Origin: Alloprevotella sp. | Lineage (GTDB): Bacteria; Bacteroidota; Bacteroidia; Bacteroidales; Bacteroidaceae | Reading direction: 5' to 3' | Length of the DNA stretch: 13,512 nucleotides | Assembly: GCA_015259235.1 (NCBI GenBank) | Contig: JABZGM010000045.1 | Span: 1 to 13,512, forward strand | Shown here: in pieces, positions 5,801 to 13,512 of the stretch | Layout of the letters: each line of letters opens with the position of its first letter | How positions within the stretch are numbered: the stretch's first letter is position 1 | Program-made: the position numbers and the translations under genes | The notes under the pieces: generated by a model | What the model was told of the DNA's origin: nothing | What the model saw: only the letters and a program-made list of their open reading frames with translations | Database searches by the model: none

Positions 5801-7144
5801 ATGCACAGAAGAACATTCATAAAAAACGCAATTATAGTCAATGAAGGCCGCATGTTCGTAGGTAGTCTTGTCATTGACGACGACCGCATCGAAGAAATCC
5901 TTGAAGGTCAAGATGTTCAACCGCAACTTCCTCCAGATTCTATCATAGACGCTGAAGGTTGCTATCTCCTGCCTGGAGTCATCGACGAGCACGTCCACTT
6001 CCGCGATCCAGGACTCACGGCTAAAGGCAACTTCTACACTGAAAGCCGCGCTGCTGCTGCTGGTGGTGTCACTACAGTCATTGATATGCCTAACACAGTG
6101 CCACCCACTGTGACAAAGGAGCGACTGTTGCAGAAGATAGAAATAGCACAACAGCAGAGTCTTGTCAATTTTGGTTTCTTCTTGGGAGCAACTCCCGACA
6201 ATGCAGCGCGCTTGAAAGACGTGAATCCTCGACTGGTGGCAGGCATCAAACTCTTCATGGGCAGCAGCACTGGCGAATTGCAAGTGGAAGATCGTCCCAC
6301 GCTGCGCACCATCTTCGAGCAAAGCCAGCTCCCCATCATGGTGCACTGTGAAGATACGCCCATGATTACGGCGAATATGAAGGCTTATAAGAAGAAATAT
6401 GGCGAAGATCCTCATGTGCGCTACCATGCAGAGATTCGTCCCTCAGAGGCATGTGTGAAGAGTACCAAAGAAGCCATTGCACTAGCACGAGAGTTTAATG
6501 TTAAGCTCCACGTGGCACATATCACCACCGCAGCGGAACTAGACCTCTTCGACCTCAATGACAAACAAATCACTGCGGAAGCCTGCCTACCTCACTTGAT
6601 GTTTGCAAGCGAAGACTACGAACGTCTCGGAGCGCGCATCAAGTGCAACCCAGCTGTGAAATACGACACTGACCGTGCGGCTATCCGTGCGGCACTCACC
6701 GACGGACGCATCCGCACCATCGGCACAGACCACGCTCCCCACCGCATCAGCGATAAAATAGGCGGAGCTGCTAAAGCCACGAGTGGCATGCCCTTTGTGC
6801 AATTCTCCCTCGTGTCCATGCTCGAATTGGTGGACGAAGGCGTACTCCCCATCGAACGTATGGTAGAACTCATGTGCCACAACCCAGCGCGTGTGTTTGG
6901 CATCGAAAACCGTGGTTTCCTCCGTCAAGGGTATATGGCAGACTTGGTGCTCGTCAAGCCCCATTCTCCATGGACATTGACCCCCAACCGCATCGAGTCT
7001 AAGTGTAACTGGAGCCCCATGGAGGGACACACCTTCAACTGGCGCGTGATGCGCACCTTCGTCAATGGACGTCTGGTCTACAACAAAGGAGTGATCACCA
7101 ACGAAAACCTTCGCGGTCGCATGATCACCTACATGCCCCGATAG
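5801..7144 (+). CDS. pyrC: Dihydroorotase (amidohydrolase superfamily)
   Basis: This 447-aa enzyme belongs to the class I dihydroorotases, which interconvert N-carbamoyl-L-aspartate and dihydroorotate in pyrimidine synthesis. The binuclear zinc site is complete: His64 and His66 in DEHVHFRDPG, Lys150 in GIKLFMG (the lysine normally carboxylated), His182 in MVHCED, His240 in LHVAH, and Asp310 in GTDHAPH. Length is normal. I chose the ATG at 5801 over the in-frame ATG at 5714, because the upstream 29 codons would run through the terminator hairpin and encode nothing family-like. From 5801 the protein begins directly with the N-terminal strand. No clear promoter lies between the hairpin and 5801. 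The next gene, plsC, starts 33 bp downstream. Other cyclic amidohydrolases (allantoinase, hydantoinase) are less likely given the HFRDPG signature. Confidence 0.93.
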   Translation: MHRRTFIKNAIIVNEGRMFVGSLVIDDDRIEEILEGQDVQPQLPPDSIIDAEGCYLLPGVIDEHVHFRDPGLTAKGNFYTESRAAAAGGVTTVIDMPNTVPPTVTKERLLQKIEIAQQQSLVNFGFFLGATPDNAARLKDVNPRLVAGIKLFMGSSTGELQVEDRPTLRTIFEQSQLPIMVHCEDTPMITANMKAYKKKYGEDPHVRYHAEIRPSEACVKSTKEAIALAREFNVKLHVAHITTAAELDLFDLNDKQITAEACLPHLMFASEDYERLGARIKCNPAVKYDTDRAAIRAALTDGRIRTIGTDHAPHRISDKIGGAAKATSGMPFVQFSLVSMLELVDEGVLPIERMVELMCHNPARVFGIENRGFLRQGYMADLVLVKPHSPWTLTPNRIESKCNWSPMEGHTFNWRVMRTFVNGRLVYNKGVITNENLRGRMITYMPR

Positions 7145-7177
7145 TTATATTGTGACCACCCGTAGTAGTATTGCATC

Positions 7178-7939
7178 ATGATGACTTTTCTCTATCGTCT
7201 CTATCAGCTTCTCATCTTTTTTCCCCTTTTCATCGTCGTCACCATCCTCGTGGCTCTCACCACTGCCTTAGGTTGTATGGTGGGGCTCTCGCGCTGGTTT
7301 GCCTTCGGTCCTAGTCGCTTTTGGGGATGGTTCACCATCCGCGCACTCTTCCTTCCGGTCAAAGTCGAAGGACGAGAGCATCTTCAGCGCGGACAGAGCT
7401 ACATCTTCGCAGCCAACCACCAAGGTGCATTCGACATCTTCCTCCTTTCGGGCTTCCTCGGACGAGAATTTAAGTGGATGATGAAAGCTAGTCTGCGCAA
7501 ACTCCCCTTCGTGGGCTATGCTTCCCAAAAGGCGGGTTTCATTTTTGTGGACAAATCTAGTCGCAAGGCGGTGGCAAAGACCATGGACGATGCGCGCCAA
7601 CGCCTAGTTGGTGGCACCTCCTTAGCTGTTTTCCCCGAAGGTGCGCGCACTTTCACCGGACACATGGGCATTTTCCGCAGAGGAGCCTTCCAGTTGGCAG
7701 ACGAACTCCAACTGCCGGTTGTGCCCATCACCATCGATGGAAGTTTCGATGTGATGCCACGAATGCGCGACTTTCATTTTGCCCACTGGCACCGCTTGCG
7801 TTTGGTCATTCATCCGCCCATTTTCCCCACGAGTCAAGGAACGGACAATATCAAACACACGCTCGAGGAGAGTTATCGCGTCATCATGGCAGGACTCCCC
7901 GAACACCACCAAGGCTATGTGCAAAACGACGACCAATAG
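7178..7939 (+). CDS. plsC: 1-acyl-sn-glycerol-3-phosphate acyltransferase (PlsC family)
   Basis: This 253-aa membrane-associated acyltransferase would convert lysophosphatidic acid to phosphatidic acid, the second acylation in phospholipid synthesis. Residues about 8-35 form a hydrophobic N-terminal membrane segment. The catalytic motif I is NHQGAFD with His81 and Asp86. The glycerol-phosphate-binding motif III is FPEGAR (152-157), and motif IV is VPITIDGS (182-189). All are intact and the length is typical. There are two adjacent ATG codons; the first (7178) is given, but starting at the second would change the protein by one residue only. It lies 33 bp after dihydroorotase and 53 bp before comEC on the same strand, suggesting one transcript. 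Related acyltransferases act on ornithine or other lipids, so the exact acceptor is inferred. Confidence 0.92.
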   Translation: MMTFLYRLYQLLIFFPLFIVVTILVALTTALGCMVGLSRWFAFGPSRFWGWFTIRALFLPVKVEGREHLQRGQSYIFAANHQGAFDIFLLSGFLGREFKWMMKASLRKLPFVGYASQKAGFIFVDKSSRKAVAKTMDDARQRLVGGTSLAVFPEGARTFTGHMGIFRRGAFQLADELQLPVVPITIDGSFDVMPRMRDFHFAHWHRLRLVIHPPIFPTSQGTDNIKHTLEESYRVIMAGLPEHHQGYVQNDDQ

Positions 7940-7960
7940 TCACTGATGTAGCTCCCCTGC

Positions 7961-7974
7961 AAGGCACGCGCCTT
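7961..7974 (+). repeat. Small hairpin between plsC and comEC
   Basis: AAGGC (7961-7965) and GCCTT (7970-7974) form a 5-bp stem with a 4-nt loop, followed by only one T before CACT. It is too weak to be confident of termination. It could slightly reduce comEC transcription or mean nothing. Confidence 0.25.
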
Positions 7975-7992
7975 TCACTACCCCTTACCACT

Positions 7993-10356
7993 ATGAAATC
8001 TACTCCCCTACTCCGCCTGCTTGTACCCCTCTGTGTCGGCATCGGAGTGGGGGATTTTGCGTTTCCGTGGATATTCCCCCACGAGACCCTCTTGTTGCTT
8101 CTCTGTGGTGTCCTTCTGGTGGCAAGTTGTTTCGCCTTATTGCGCCATCAAGCCGGAGTGTGGCTCACCCTCATGCCTGCTGCCCTTTTGTTTAGTCTCG
8201 GCGTTTTTCTCCTCGTCCACCAACAGCGCGAGCGGATGTTGCCCTATTCCGAACAAGCCCTCACCTTTCGTGGCATCGTCACCGAAGTTCCCCACCGCAC
8301 ACCCCATGGTTGGCGCGTCCGTTTGCGGATGCAATCGCCCACAGAAGGAGAGCGATGGCAAGTTTTCCTCACCGACAGCACCGCGCTCCCACACAAGGTC
8401 ACTCCTCAGCCCTCAGCTAGCCAGCAACTCCACACGCCGAAAAACACCCTCCCTCAGTCTCAATCCAACCACGCACGCAAGATGCCACCCCAACCACAGA
8501 GTGGCACCCCTCTTCGTCAGTTACCAACTACTGCGCCACAAATCGGGCAAATCATGCTAGCCCATGGGCGAATCACCGCCTTATGCTCGCAAGAGGGGCG
8601 AGTAAAAGATAGCTATTCTGCTCATCTGCTGCGTCAAAACATCGTAGCCACCACCCATTGTTTCCCGGACGAATGGAAAATCATGGGAAATTCTGCTCAC
8701 ACGTCTTCCTCTTCCCCTCAGTCTCTCACCCTGCGCGAACGTCTCCTACTACAGCGCGAACGATGGACAGCCCTCTATCAACGCCAACTTCCACCACACA
8801 CCGCGGCTGTGCTCTCTGCGATGACCTTGGCGCACCGCGAACAGTTGGATCGCGACACACAAATGCGCTATAGCCAAGGAGGAGCAAGCCACATCCTTGC
8901 CCTTTCAGGACTGCATCTCTCCATCCTCTTCGGAGCATTCACCCTCATCTTTGGCACGATGGCGCGACGTTGGGGCAGGCGCGTCCACACCCTTGTCTTA
9001 GCCCTAGGACTTTTGCTCATGTGGAGCTTCGCAGCCTTGGTGGGGTTCCCCATTTCGCTGGTGCGCGCCACCCTCATGCTCACCTTGGCACAAGTGTTTG
9101 CGTGGGGCAACCATCGACCAGGCGCACTGCATGGTTTAGTGCTGGCTATGATTCTCCTCTTGCTCTACGCTCCCGACTGGTTGTTTGATGTGGGTTTCCA
9201 ACTCTCCTGTGCAGCAGTGGCAGGCATCTTGCTTTTTGCTCCCATTTTTACAGTTCCTCAGTGGTTGCAACCGCTCAACAAGCGCGCTGCCGAACTCATC
9301 AATCGCCGTCCCACGTCGCGAAGTGTCCGTTGTTTCATGGCTATCGGACGATATTTCTATCTACTTTTCACCGTTTCGCTCTCTGCCCAATTAGCCACAG
9401 CACCACTTGTGGCTTATCATTTCCATCAACTTCCATGGGCAGGCATCTTCTCTAGCCTTTTTGTCATCCCAGCTGCCTATATCGTTCTTTGCGGTGGCAT
9501 CCTTTTTCTCCTCATTGCCCCACTGCGCAGCTTGCTAGCTCCAGTGCTCTCCAGCCTCATCACCATGATGGAACAGGGGCTAGCCTTTTTCTCGCAAAAT
9601 AGTTTTGCGCCCATCCCACTTTGTCCGAGTGCCCTCACCACAGCCCTGAGCATAGGTGCCCTGCTTACCCTCTTGTGGTTTTTCTCTACTCAGAAATCGT
9701 CTGCGCGCTCCTTCGCACGCACCACCTTCCTTGCCACCTGCTGTCTGCTCTTACCCTTGTTGTCCTATCAAGTCGACCGCTTTCGTGCGCGTCCACAAGC
9801 AACTATACAATTCTATCCCACCTTTGGTGTCACCACTCTGCAAATCACGAGTCCCGATGGCACAGCTTGGTTGCTAGCCTCTGACACGCTTCGGGCACAA
9901 GCCGCGCTCCAACAAACGGCTCACGATGATTGGCAACCGCAAGGGCTGAGAGTGCAGTGGATTCCACTTTCGATATTGAACGAAACACATTCTTCTGTCA
10001 ACACCCCTTCCCTTGCTGCTCCCTCTACCTCCCCAATTACCCAGAGCGCAGACGGCAATTCCTCACCACTATTTGCACCGCACTGCATCATCTACGGCAA
10101 ACAGCGCATCGCCATTGTCGACGATCCCTTGTCTCGGGCTTTCCCTCAACATCCACTTCCAGTGGATTTCCTCGTCGTAGGACGCAATGTCCATCGCCCC
10201 CTCGCACATCTCTTGTGCTATTTTCGTCCTCGACAACTCGTGCTTTCTGCTGCAATGACCGATTTCTACCGCCGACAATACACCACCGACGCCCATCGCT
10301 TGCAGCTTCCTTGCTATGATTTGCAAGAACAACCCACTTTCACCATAAAATTATAG
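7993..10356 (+). CDS. comEC: ComEC/Rec2 family DNA-uptake channel
   Basis: This 787-aa polytopic membrane protein matches ComEC/Rec2, the channel that carries single-stranded DNA across the cytoplasmic membrane in transformation. Residues 1-75 hold two or three membrane segments and lead into a DUF4131/OB-like region (about 85-225). The competence domain (about 265-560) has many hydrophobic segments and the hallmark LALSGLHLS (302-310), followed by FDVGFQLSC (398-406). The C-terminal region (about 600-787) occupies the place of the metallo-beta-lactamase domain but has no HxHxDH motif, so it is degenerate or lost, as I recall for other Bacteroidetes homologues. Two low-complexity insertions stand out: a Pro/Gln/Ser/Thr-rich stretch at about 134-182 and a Ser/Thr/Pro-rich stretch at about 664-692. 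It is the last of the three closely spaced genes. No strong terminator follows. Confidence 0.9.
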   Translation: MKSTPLLRLLVPLCVGIGVGDFAFPWIFPHETLLLLLCGVLLVASCFALLRHQAGVWLTLMPAALLFSLGVFLLVHQQRERMLPYSEQALTFRGIVTEVPHRTPHGWRVRLRMQSPTEGERWQVFLTDSTALPHKVTPQPSASQQLHTPKNTLPQSQSNHARKMPPQPQSGTPLRQLPTTAPQIGQIMLAHGRITALCSQEGRVKDSYSAHLLRQNIVATTHCFPDEWKIMGNSAHTSSSSPQSLTLRERLLLQRERWTALYQRQLPPHTAAVLSAMTLAHREQLDRDTQMRYSQGGASHILALSGLHLSILFGAFTLIFGTMARRWGRRVHTLVLALGLLLMWSFAALVGFPISLVRATLMLTLAQVFAWGNHRPGALHGLVLAMILLLLYAPDWLFDVGFQLSCAAVAGILLFAPIFTVPQWLQPLNKRAAELINRRPTSRSVRCFMAIGRYFYLLFTVSLSAQLATAPLVAYHFHQLPWAGIFSSLFVIPAAYIVLCGGILFLLIAPLRSLLAPVLSSLITMMEQGLAFFSQNSFAPIPLCPSALTTALSIGALLTLLWFFSTQKSSARSFARTTFLATCCLLLPLLSYQVDRFRARPQATIQFYPTFGVTTLQITSPDGTAWLLASDTLRAQAALQQTAHDDWQPQGLRVQWIPLSILNETHSSVNTPSLAAPSTSPITQSADGNSSPLFAPHCIIYGKQRIAIVDDPLSRAFPQHPLPVDFLVVGRNVHRPLAHLLCYFRPRQLVLSAAMTDFYRRQYTTDAHRLQLPCYDLQEQPTFTIKL

Positions 10357-10492
10357 CTCATCACCTTGGCTTCAGCGTCACGCTATCTCCTGCACCATCC
10401 GTCCTTTCGCACGTCAAGTTCCTTGTATATCGTAAACAGAGTGCGTTTGTCCGTCAAAAAACGTAATATCTCGCCATCTTTCTCCGCAGACA

Positions 10493-10524
10493 TTTGGCAT
10501 TTCTGCGAGGGTTAATTAAATTTG
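10493..10524 (+). promoter_or_regulatory. Bacteroidetes-type promoter of the DUF3472-type gene
   Basis: TTTG (10493-10496), 20 nt, then TAAATTTG (10517-10524) is a full consensus match. Transcription would start near 10531, about 60 nt before the chosen ATG at 10592. This places a possible in-frame TTG start at 10535 right at the 5' end of the transcript, so that start is unlikely. Confidence 0.7.
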
Positions 10525-10543
10525 CGGCACATTTTTGTGTCGC
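10524..10543 (+). promoter_or_regulatory. Hairpin at the transcription start of the DUF3472-type gene
   Basis: GCGGCACA (10524-10531) pairs with TGTGTCGC (10536-10543) through one G-T pair, around a 4-nt T loop. It begins at the last base of the -7 element. A similar CACA/TGTG palindrome sits at the same distance from the promoter at the end of the window, so it may be an operator or an mRNA 5'-end structure. Confidence 0.4.
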
Positions 10544-10591
10544 GATGCACGATTCAGGTCTTACACGGACACATTGAAACACACATTCCCC

Positions 10592-13339
10592 ATGAGAAAA
10601 ACATTACTCCCCCTCATCTGCTTTGCTTTCTCCAGCATGATGCTTGCACAAACCACCACAACTTGGAAAATTAGCGTGCAAAATCAGGGAACTGCCGGAG
10701 GTTACATCCTCGACAAAGAGATGAAAAGCACCGAACGCATAGGCTATTCCTCCCATTATCCCATGGAAGGCTACCTGCCTGCGTGGTACATCCGATTTCC
10801 CAAAGGCACTTTCACGGTGAAGTCCACCAATCGCGGCACCATCGACGTGGCACAGATGGACAAATCTCAAGACATCGTCACGGCACAGCCAGCTAAAGAG
10901 TTTACCTTCCGAGCTCCTGCAGCCGGTTGGTATCGTTTTGTGTTGCGCGGCGTACCAGCATACACCGAACTCCACGATTTCACCATCTCCTCCACCGATG
11001 CCAAGGGAGCAGATGCGGTCTATCTGGCAGCATGGCGCAGTGTACCGTCTCTTCACCTCAACGGATTTGGGAGCAGCAATAGCAAACTCCCTGCTGGCAA
11101 CTCCTTCAACTGGATTTACAATGAGGTGCAAATCCCCGAAGATGCCGATTACCAAGGCACTTATGTCGAGGCTTTCGGTTTTGCTAGCGGCTATGTTGGT
11201 ATCCAAAACAACGGAAAGATGGATGATGGCAAAACCAACCACACGGTGATTTTCTCCACATGGGACAATGGCGACACTGACAGTAACGCCTCCCTAGCAG
11301 GCTACAAGCGCAGCGGAGTCATCGCCATCGACAGTACGCTTAAACGCACGGTAGCTGAACGCTTTGGTGGCGAAGGCACAGGCGTCCATGTGCTCCTCAA
11401 TGGTGACTACTGGAAACCTGGACACTGGGTGAGATTCTTGCTCAATGTCCAACCCGAACAGATCCAACTTAAGGACGGATCCAACTACGAAAACACGATT
11501 ATCTCTGCTTGGTACAACGTGCGTGGCATCGACGACAAGTGGCACTACATCTCTTCGCAACGCATGGCAGGACAAGTGCGCTATTTTGGCGAAGGTTTCA
11601 ATTCCTTCCTCGAAGAGTTCACGCGTGGCGCCACCAGCCAAGGACACATGCCCCACAAAGCCTACTATCGTCGTGTCTTCACGCGCTCTATGCTTGGCGG
11701 AGAATGGTTCAATCGCAACCAATTCTGGTTTGGACACACTGATGGTGGCACTGCCAAAGGCGCACGCAACGACAGATACCAAACTCAAATGGTCTACGAT
11801 GGTGAACCAGCAGCCTACATGCAGTCAGGCGGTTACATTGAACCCAAGGGCGGAAGTGAAATCGCCCTGAAATATCTTCAGCCCGGCGACTTTCTTCCCT
11901 CCGACGAAACACTCGCACAACTCCATGCGCAATATGTGGCACCTGCCATTCACACCCAAGATGTGCAGCGCATGAAGACCTTCATGTCGGACGCCTTCAC
12001 CGAAATTCCACAAAAAGAATGGAGCGTCACAGGATTTAGCACGCAAGAAACCTCTGGGGAGGGCGAAAACGGCAGAGCTGCCTTTGTGCTCGACGGCAAA
12101 CCTGCCACCTTCTGGCACACAGAATGGATGAGCAACACGCACAGTAACTTCCCACACTACATCGATTTCAAGCACAAAGGGGAAGTGCAGCTTAGTCGCA
12201 TCGTATTGGTCAACGATGCCAAACACTCTGGCTCCAATTATCGCGCACGAACCGTGAATGTTCAACTGAAAGATGCTAGGGGAGGTTGGAAAACTCAAGG
12301 TGTATATGGCTTGGCTAATGCCGACCAACAAGAGATTGTATTCCCCCAAGCCCTCACCTTAACAGATGGACAAGGACTCCGCTTGCGATTCACCGAAAGC
12401 TATGCAGGAAATCGCGGATTTATGGCAGTGGCTGAAATGCGTTTTGAGGGTAAAAATCCCGAACGTCTGCGCGAAATCCTCGCCGAACAAGTGGCAAAAG
12501 CCGACCAGTGGAACCACTACTCCAAAGCTGATGTGGAAAAATATCTCGGGGAGGTGAACGAACATCTCGCCACTGCCACAGAACAAGAAATGTCGGCTGC
12601 CCTCCTCACGCTGGCTCAGAAGGGAAAAGTCATTAAATATGTGCCCATCACGCAGCAAAGTGCGCTCAACGCTGAGCGTTGCTATGTGCTGTCTAACGCT
12701 GACGTTACGGGCATCTTGGTTAATCCTAAAGGTGCAACGGCTCCTTCGCTCCGCAATGTCGATACGACGCGCACCAAAGATGCGCTGGAACTCTACACCC
12801 AAACCGTTAGCGTCACGGACTCTACTGCCAACTGGCTCATCGTTGGCGACGACCGCCCAGGAAATCAAACACAATATGTGATTTACAACCTACAAACGGG
12901 GCTCTTCCTCCAACCAGCTAATGGCACTGTAGCTACAACCATGAGCGAAACGCCCGTCAAAGTGCGTATCGCTCTCAGCGGCACTGGTTTCACACTGAGC
13001 AGCACCACTGGCAAACGCTCGCACCTCGTAGCAAACCCCAGCGCACCTCAAGGACAAGAGCTCACAGGCACAGGAAACAAGGGCGCCACATGGCATATCT
13101 ACGAGAATTTGGCACTCCAGCCCCAAGTAACACTCGTGAAAGCCCTTCGCGACTATCTCAAAACGGGAAAATTCGTGGCACCCACGGGCATCGAAAGTCT
13201 CCACTCTGCTGCAGGTGTCGATGCACACTCCAACGCCTCATCGGACATGATGTTTGACCTTTCAGGACGCCGCATCACTGCTCCCGCAGCTGGGCAAGTG
13301 GTGATTTCAAAACAAGGGAAATCCTTGCAAACGCATTGA
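10592..13339 (+). CDS. Secreted multidomain protein: DUF5077/DUF3472-like, F5/8C-like domain, T9SS-like tail
   Basis: This 915-aa protein begins with a clear signal peptide (MRKTLLPLICFAFSSMMLAQ). I therefore start it at 10592, not at the earlier in-frame TTG at 10535. By eye, residues 25-150 resemble DUF5077 and 175-380 resemble DUF3472 (YVEAFGFASGYVGIQ, HVLLNGDYWKPGHWVRF), a pair common in secreted Bacteroidetes proteins of unknown activity. Residues about 475-620 look like an F5/8 type C (discoidin) carbohydrate-binding domain, with LDGKPATFWHTEW (500-512). A helical linker (622-680) and a beta-rich region (690-840) follow. The C-terminus has FDLSGRRITAPAAG (888-901), which resembles type A T9SS sorting tails. 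No catalytic residues can be named. Binding or processing of glycans outside the cell is inferred. It has its own promoter and is not part of a visible SusC/SusD locus. Confidence 0.85.
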   Translation: MRKTLLPLICFAFSSMMLAQTTTTWKISVQNQGTAGGYILDKEMKSTERIGYSSHYPMEGYLPAWYIRFPKGTFTVKSTNRGTIDVAQMDKSQDIVTAQPAKEFTFRAPAAGWYRFVLRGVPAYTELHDFTISSTDAKGADAVYLAAWRSVPSLHLNGFGSSNSKLPAGNSFNWIYNEVQIPEDADYQGTYVEAFGFASGYVGIQNNGKMDDGKTNHTVIFSTWDNGDTDSNASLAGYKRSGVIAIDSTLKRTVAERFGGEGTGVHVLLNGDYWKPGHWVRFLLNVQPEQIQLKDGSNYENTIISAWYNVRGIDDKWHYISSQRMAGQVRYFGEGFNSFLEEFTRGATSQGHMPHKAYYRRVFTRSMLGGEWFNRNQFWFGHTDGGTAKGARNDRYQTQMVYDGEPAAYMQSGGYIEPKGGSEIALKYLQPGDFLPSDETLAQLHAQYVAPAIHTQDVQRMKTFMSDAFTEIPQKEWSVTGFSTQETSGEGENGRAAFVLDGKPATFWHTEWMSNTHSNFPHYIDFKHKGEVQLSRIVLVNDAKHSGSNYRARTVNVQLKDARGGWKTQGVYGLANADQQEIVFPQALTLTDGQGLRLRFTESYAGNRGFMAVAEMRFEGKNPERLREILAEQVAKADQWNHYSKADVEKYLGEVNEHLATATEQEMSAALLTLAQKGKVIKYVPITQQSALNAERCYVLSNADVTGILVNPKGATAPSLRNVDTTRTKDALELYTQTVSVTDSTANWLIVGDDRPGNQTQYVIYNLQTGLFLQPANGTVATTMSETPVKVRIALSGTGFTLSSTTGKRSHLVANPSAPQGQELTGTGNKGATWHIYENLALQPQVTLVKALRDYLKTGKFVAPTGIESLHSAAGVDAHSNASSDMMFDLSGRRITAPAAGQVVISKQGKSLQTH

Positions 13340-13355
13340 TATTTTCTCTGAATAC

Positions 13356-13403
13356 GCCCCATGTCAAGGGCTTTTCTCTCTAAACTCCCCACGCTTCTGG
13401 GAG
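13356..13403 (+). terminator. Possible weak terminator after the DUF3472-type gene
   Basis: GCCC (13356-13359) and GGGC (13368-13371) could pair before TTTTCTCTCT. A second hairpin, CTCCC/GGGAG (13385-13389 with 13399-13403), follows but has no T tract. Both stems are short, so termination here is only plausible. Confidence 0.3.
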
Positions 13404-13417
13404 GAAAAGGAGGCAAA

Positions 13418-13449
13418 TTTGCCCACGTCACGAGAAAAGCGTAATTTTG
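13418..13449 (+). promoter_or_regulatory. Promoter for a gene beyond the window end
   Basis: TTTG (13418-13421), 20 nt, then TAATTTTG (13442-13449) matches the Bacteroidetes consensus. The remaining 63 nt contain no plus-strand ATG, so the gene it serves should start just past position 13512. Confidence 0.65.
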
Positions 13450-13451
13450 TA

Positions 13452-13470
13452 GCACACTTTGTGCGATCGC
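13452..13470 (+). promoter_or_regulatory. Palindromes just downstream of the last promoter
   Basis: GCACA (13452-13456) pairs with TGTGC (13460-13464) around a 3-nt loop and overlaps the 8-bp palindrome GCGATCGC (13463-13470). They start three bases after the -7 element, so they would fall at or just after the transcription start, a typical operator position. Confidence 0.35.
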
Positions 13471-13512
13471 AATCGCGCCATTGTCATCAATCTCACAAGG
13501 ATTGAGGACAAT

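Noticed and set aside
5675..6427. A 250-codon minus-strand frame opposite dihydroorotase.
   Set aside because: It is antisense to a protein with all catalytic residues, so coding bias explains it.
10535..10591. Earlier TTG start for the secreted protein.
   Set aside because: It lies at the predicted transcription start, and the ATG at 10592 gives a clean signal peptide.

Overview
The window looks like chromosomal DNA from a member of the Bacteroidales, possibly Prevotellaceae- or Porphyromonadaceae-like. The coding regions are moderately GC-rich and the intergenic DNA is AT-rich. Start codons lack Shine-Dalgarno sequences. Several genes are preceded by the Bacteroidetes housekeeping promoter form, TTTG (or TTG), 19-20 nt, TAnnTTTG. 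The gene content also fits: a MalY/PatB aminotransferase, a polyprenol-phosphate mannosyltransferase next to dihydroorotase, a ComEC with a degenerate C-terminus, and a secreted DUF5077/DUF3472-type protein with a tail resembling type IX secretion signals.

Layout. Positions 1-710 have no convincing gene. They hold short AT-rich repeats, a strong hairpin and a palindromic, MITE-like element at 412-555 with perfect 13-bp terminal inverted repeats. A Dps ferritin (711-1199, minus) follows, with its own promoter and a hairpin-rich 3' region. Positions 1478-4682 are three minus-strand genes: an unknown protein of 441 aa, the MalY/PatB C-S lyase, and an unknown helical protein of 191 aa. The last two are 17 bp apart and probably co-transcribed.

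At 4683-4898 a divergent promoter region separates this block from a plus-strand run: GT2 polyprenol-phosphate mannosyltransferase (4899-5651), a strong terminator-like hairpin, dihydroorotase (5801-7144), PlsC acyltransferase (7178-7939) and ComEC (7993-10356). The last three are closely spaced and look like one transcript. After about 235 bp with a good promoter comes a 915-aa secreted multidomain protein (10592-13339). The window ends in another promoter for a gene that starts beyond the edge.

Most of the window is ordinary core metabolism and envelope biology: pyrimidine synthesis, phospholipid synthesis, lipid-linked sugar donor synthesis, DNA uptake, iron and oxidative-stress storage, and sulfur amino acid metabolism. 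I see no phage, CRISPR, toxin-antitoxin or defence island. The less-explained items are the palindromic element and its dispersed 20-bp motif, the structured dps 3' region, two promoters sharing an initially transcribed hairpin, two unrecognised proteins, and the domain architecture of the large secreted protein.
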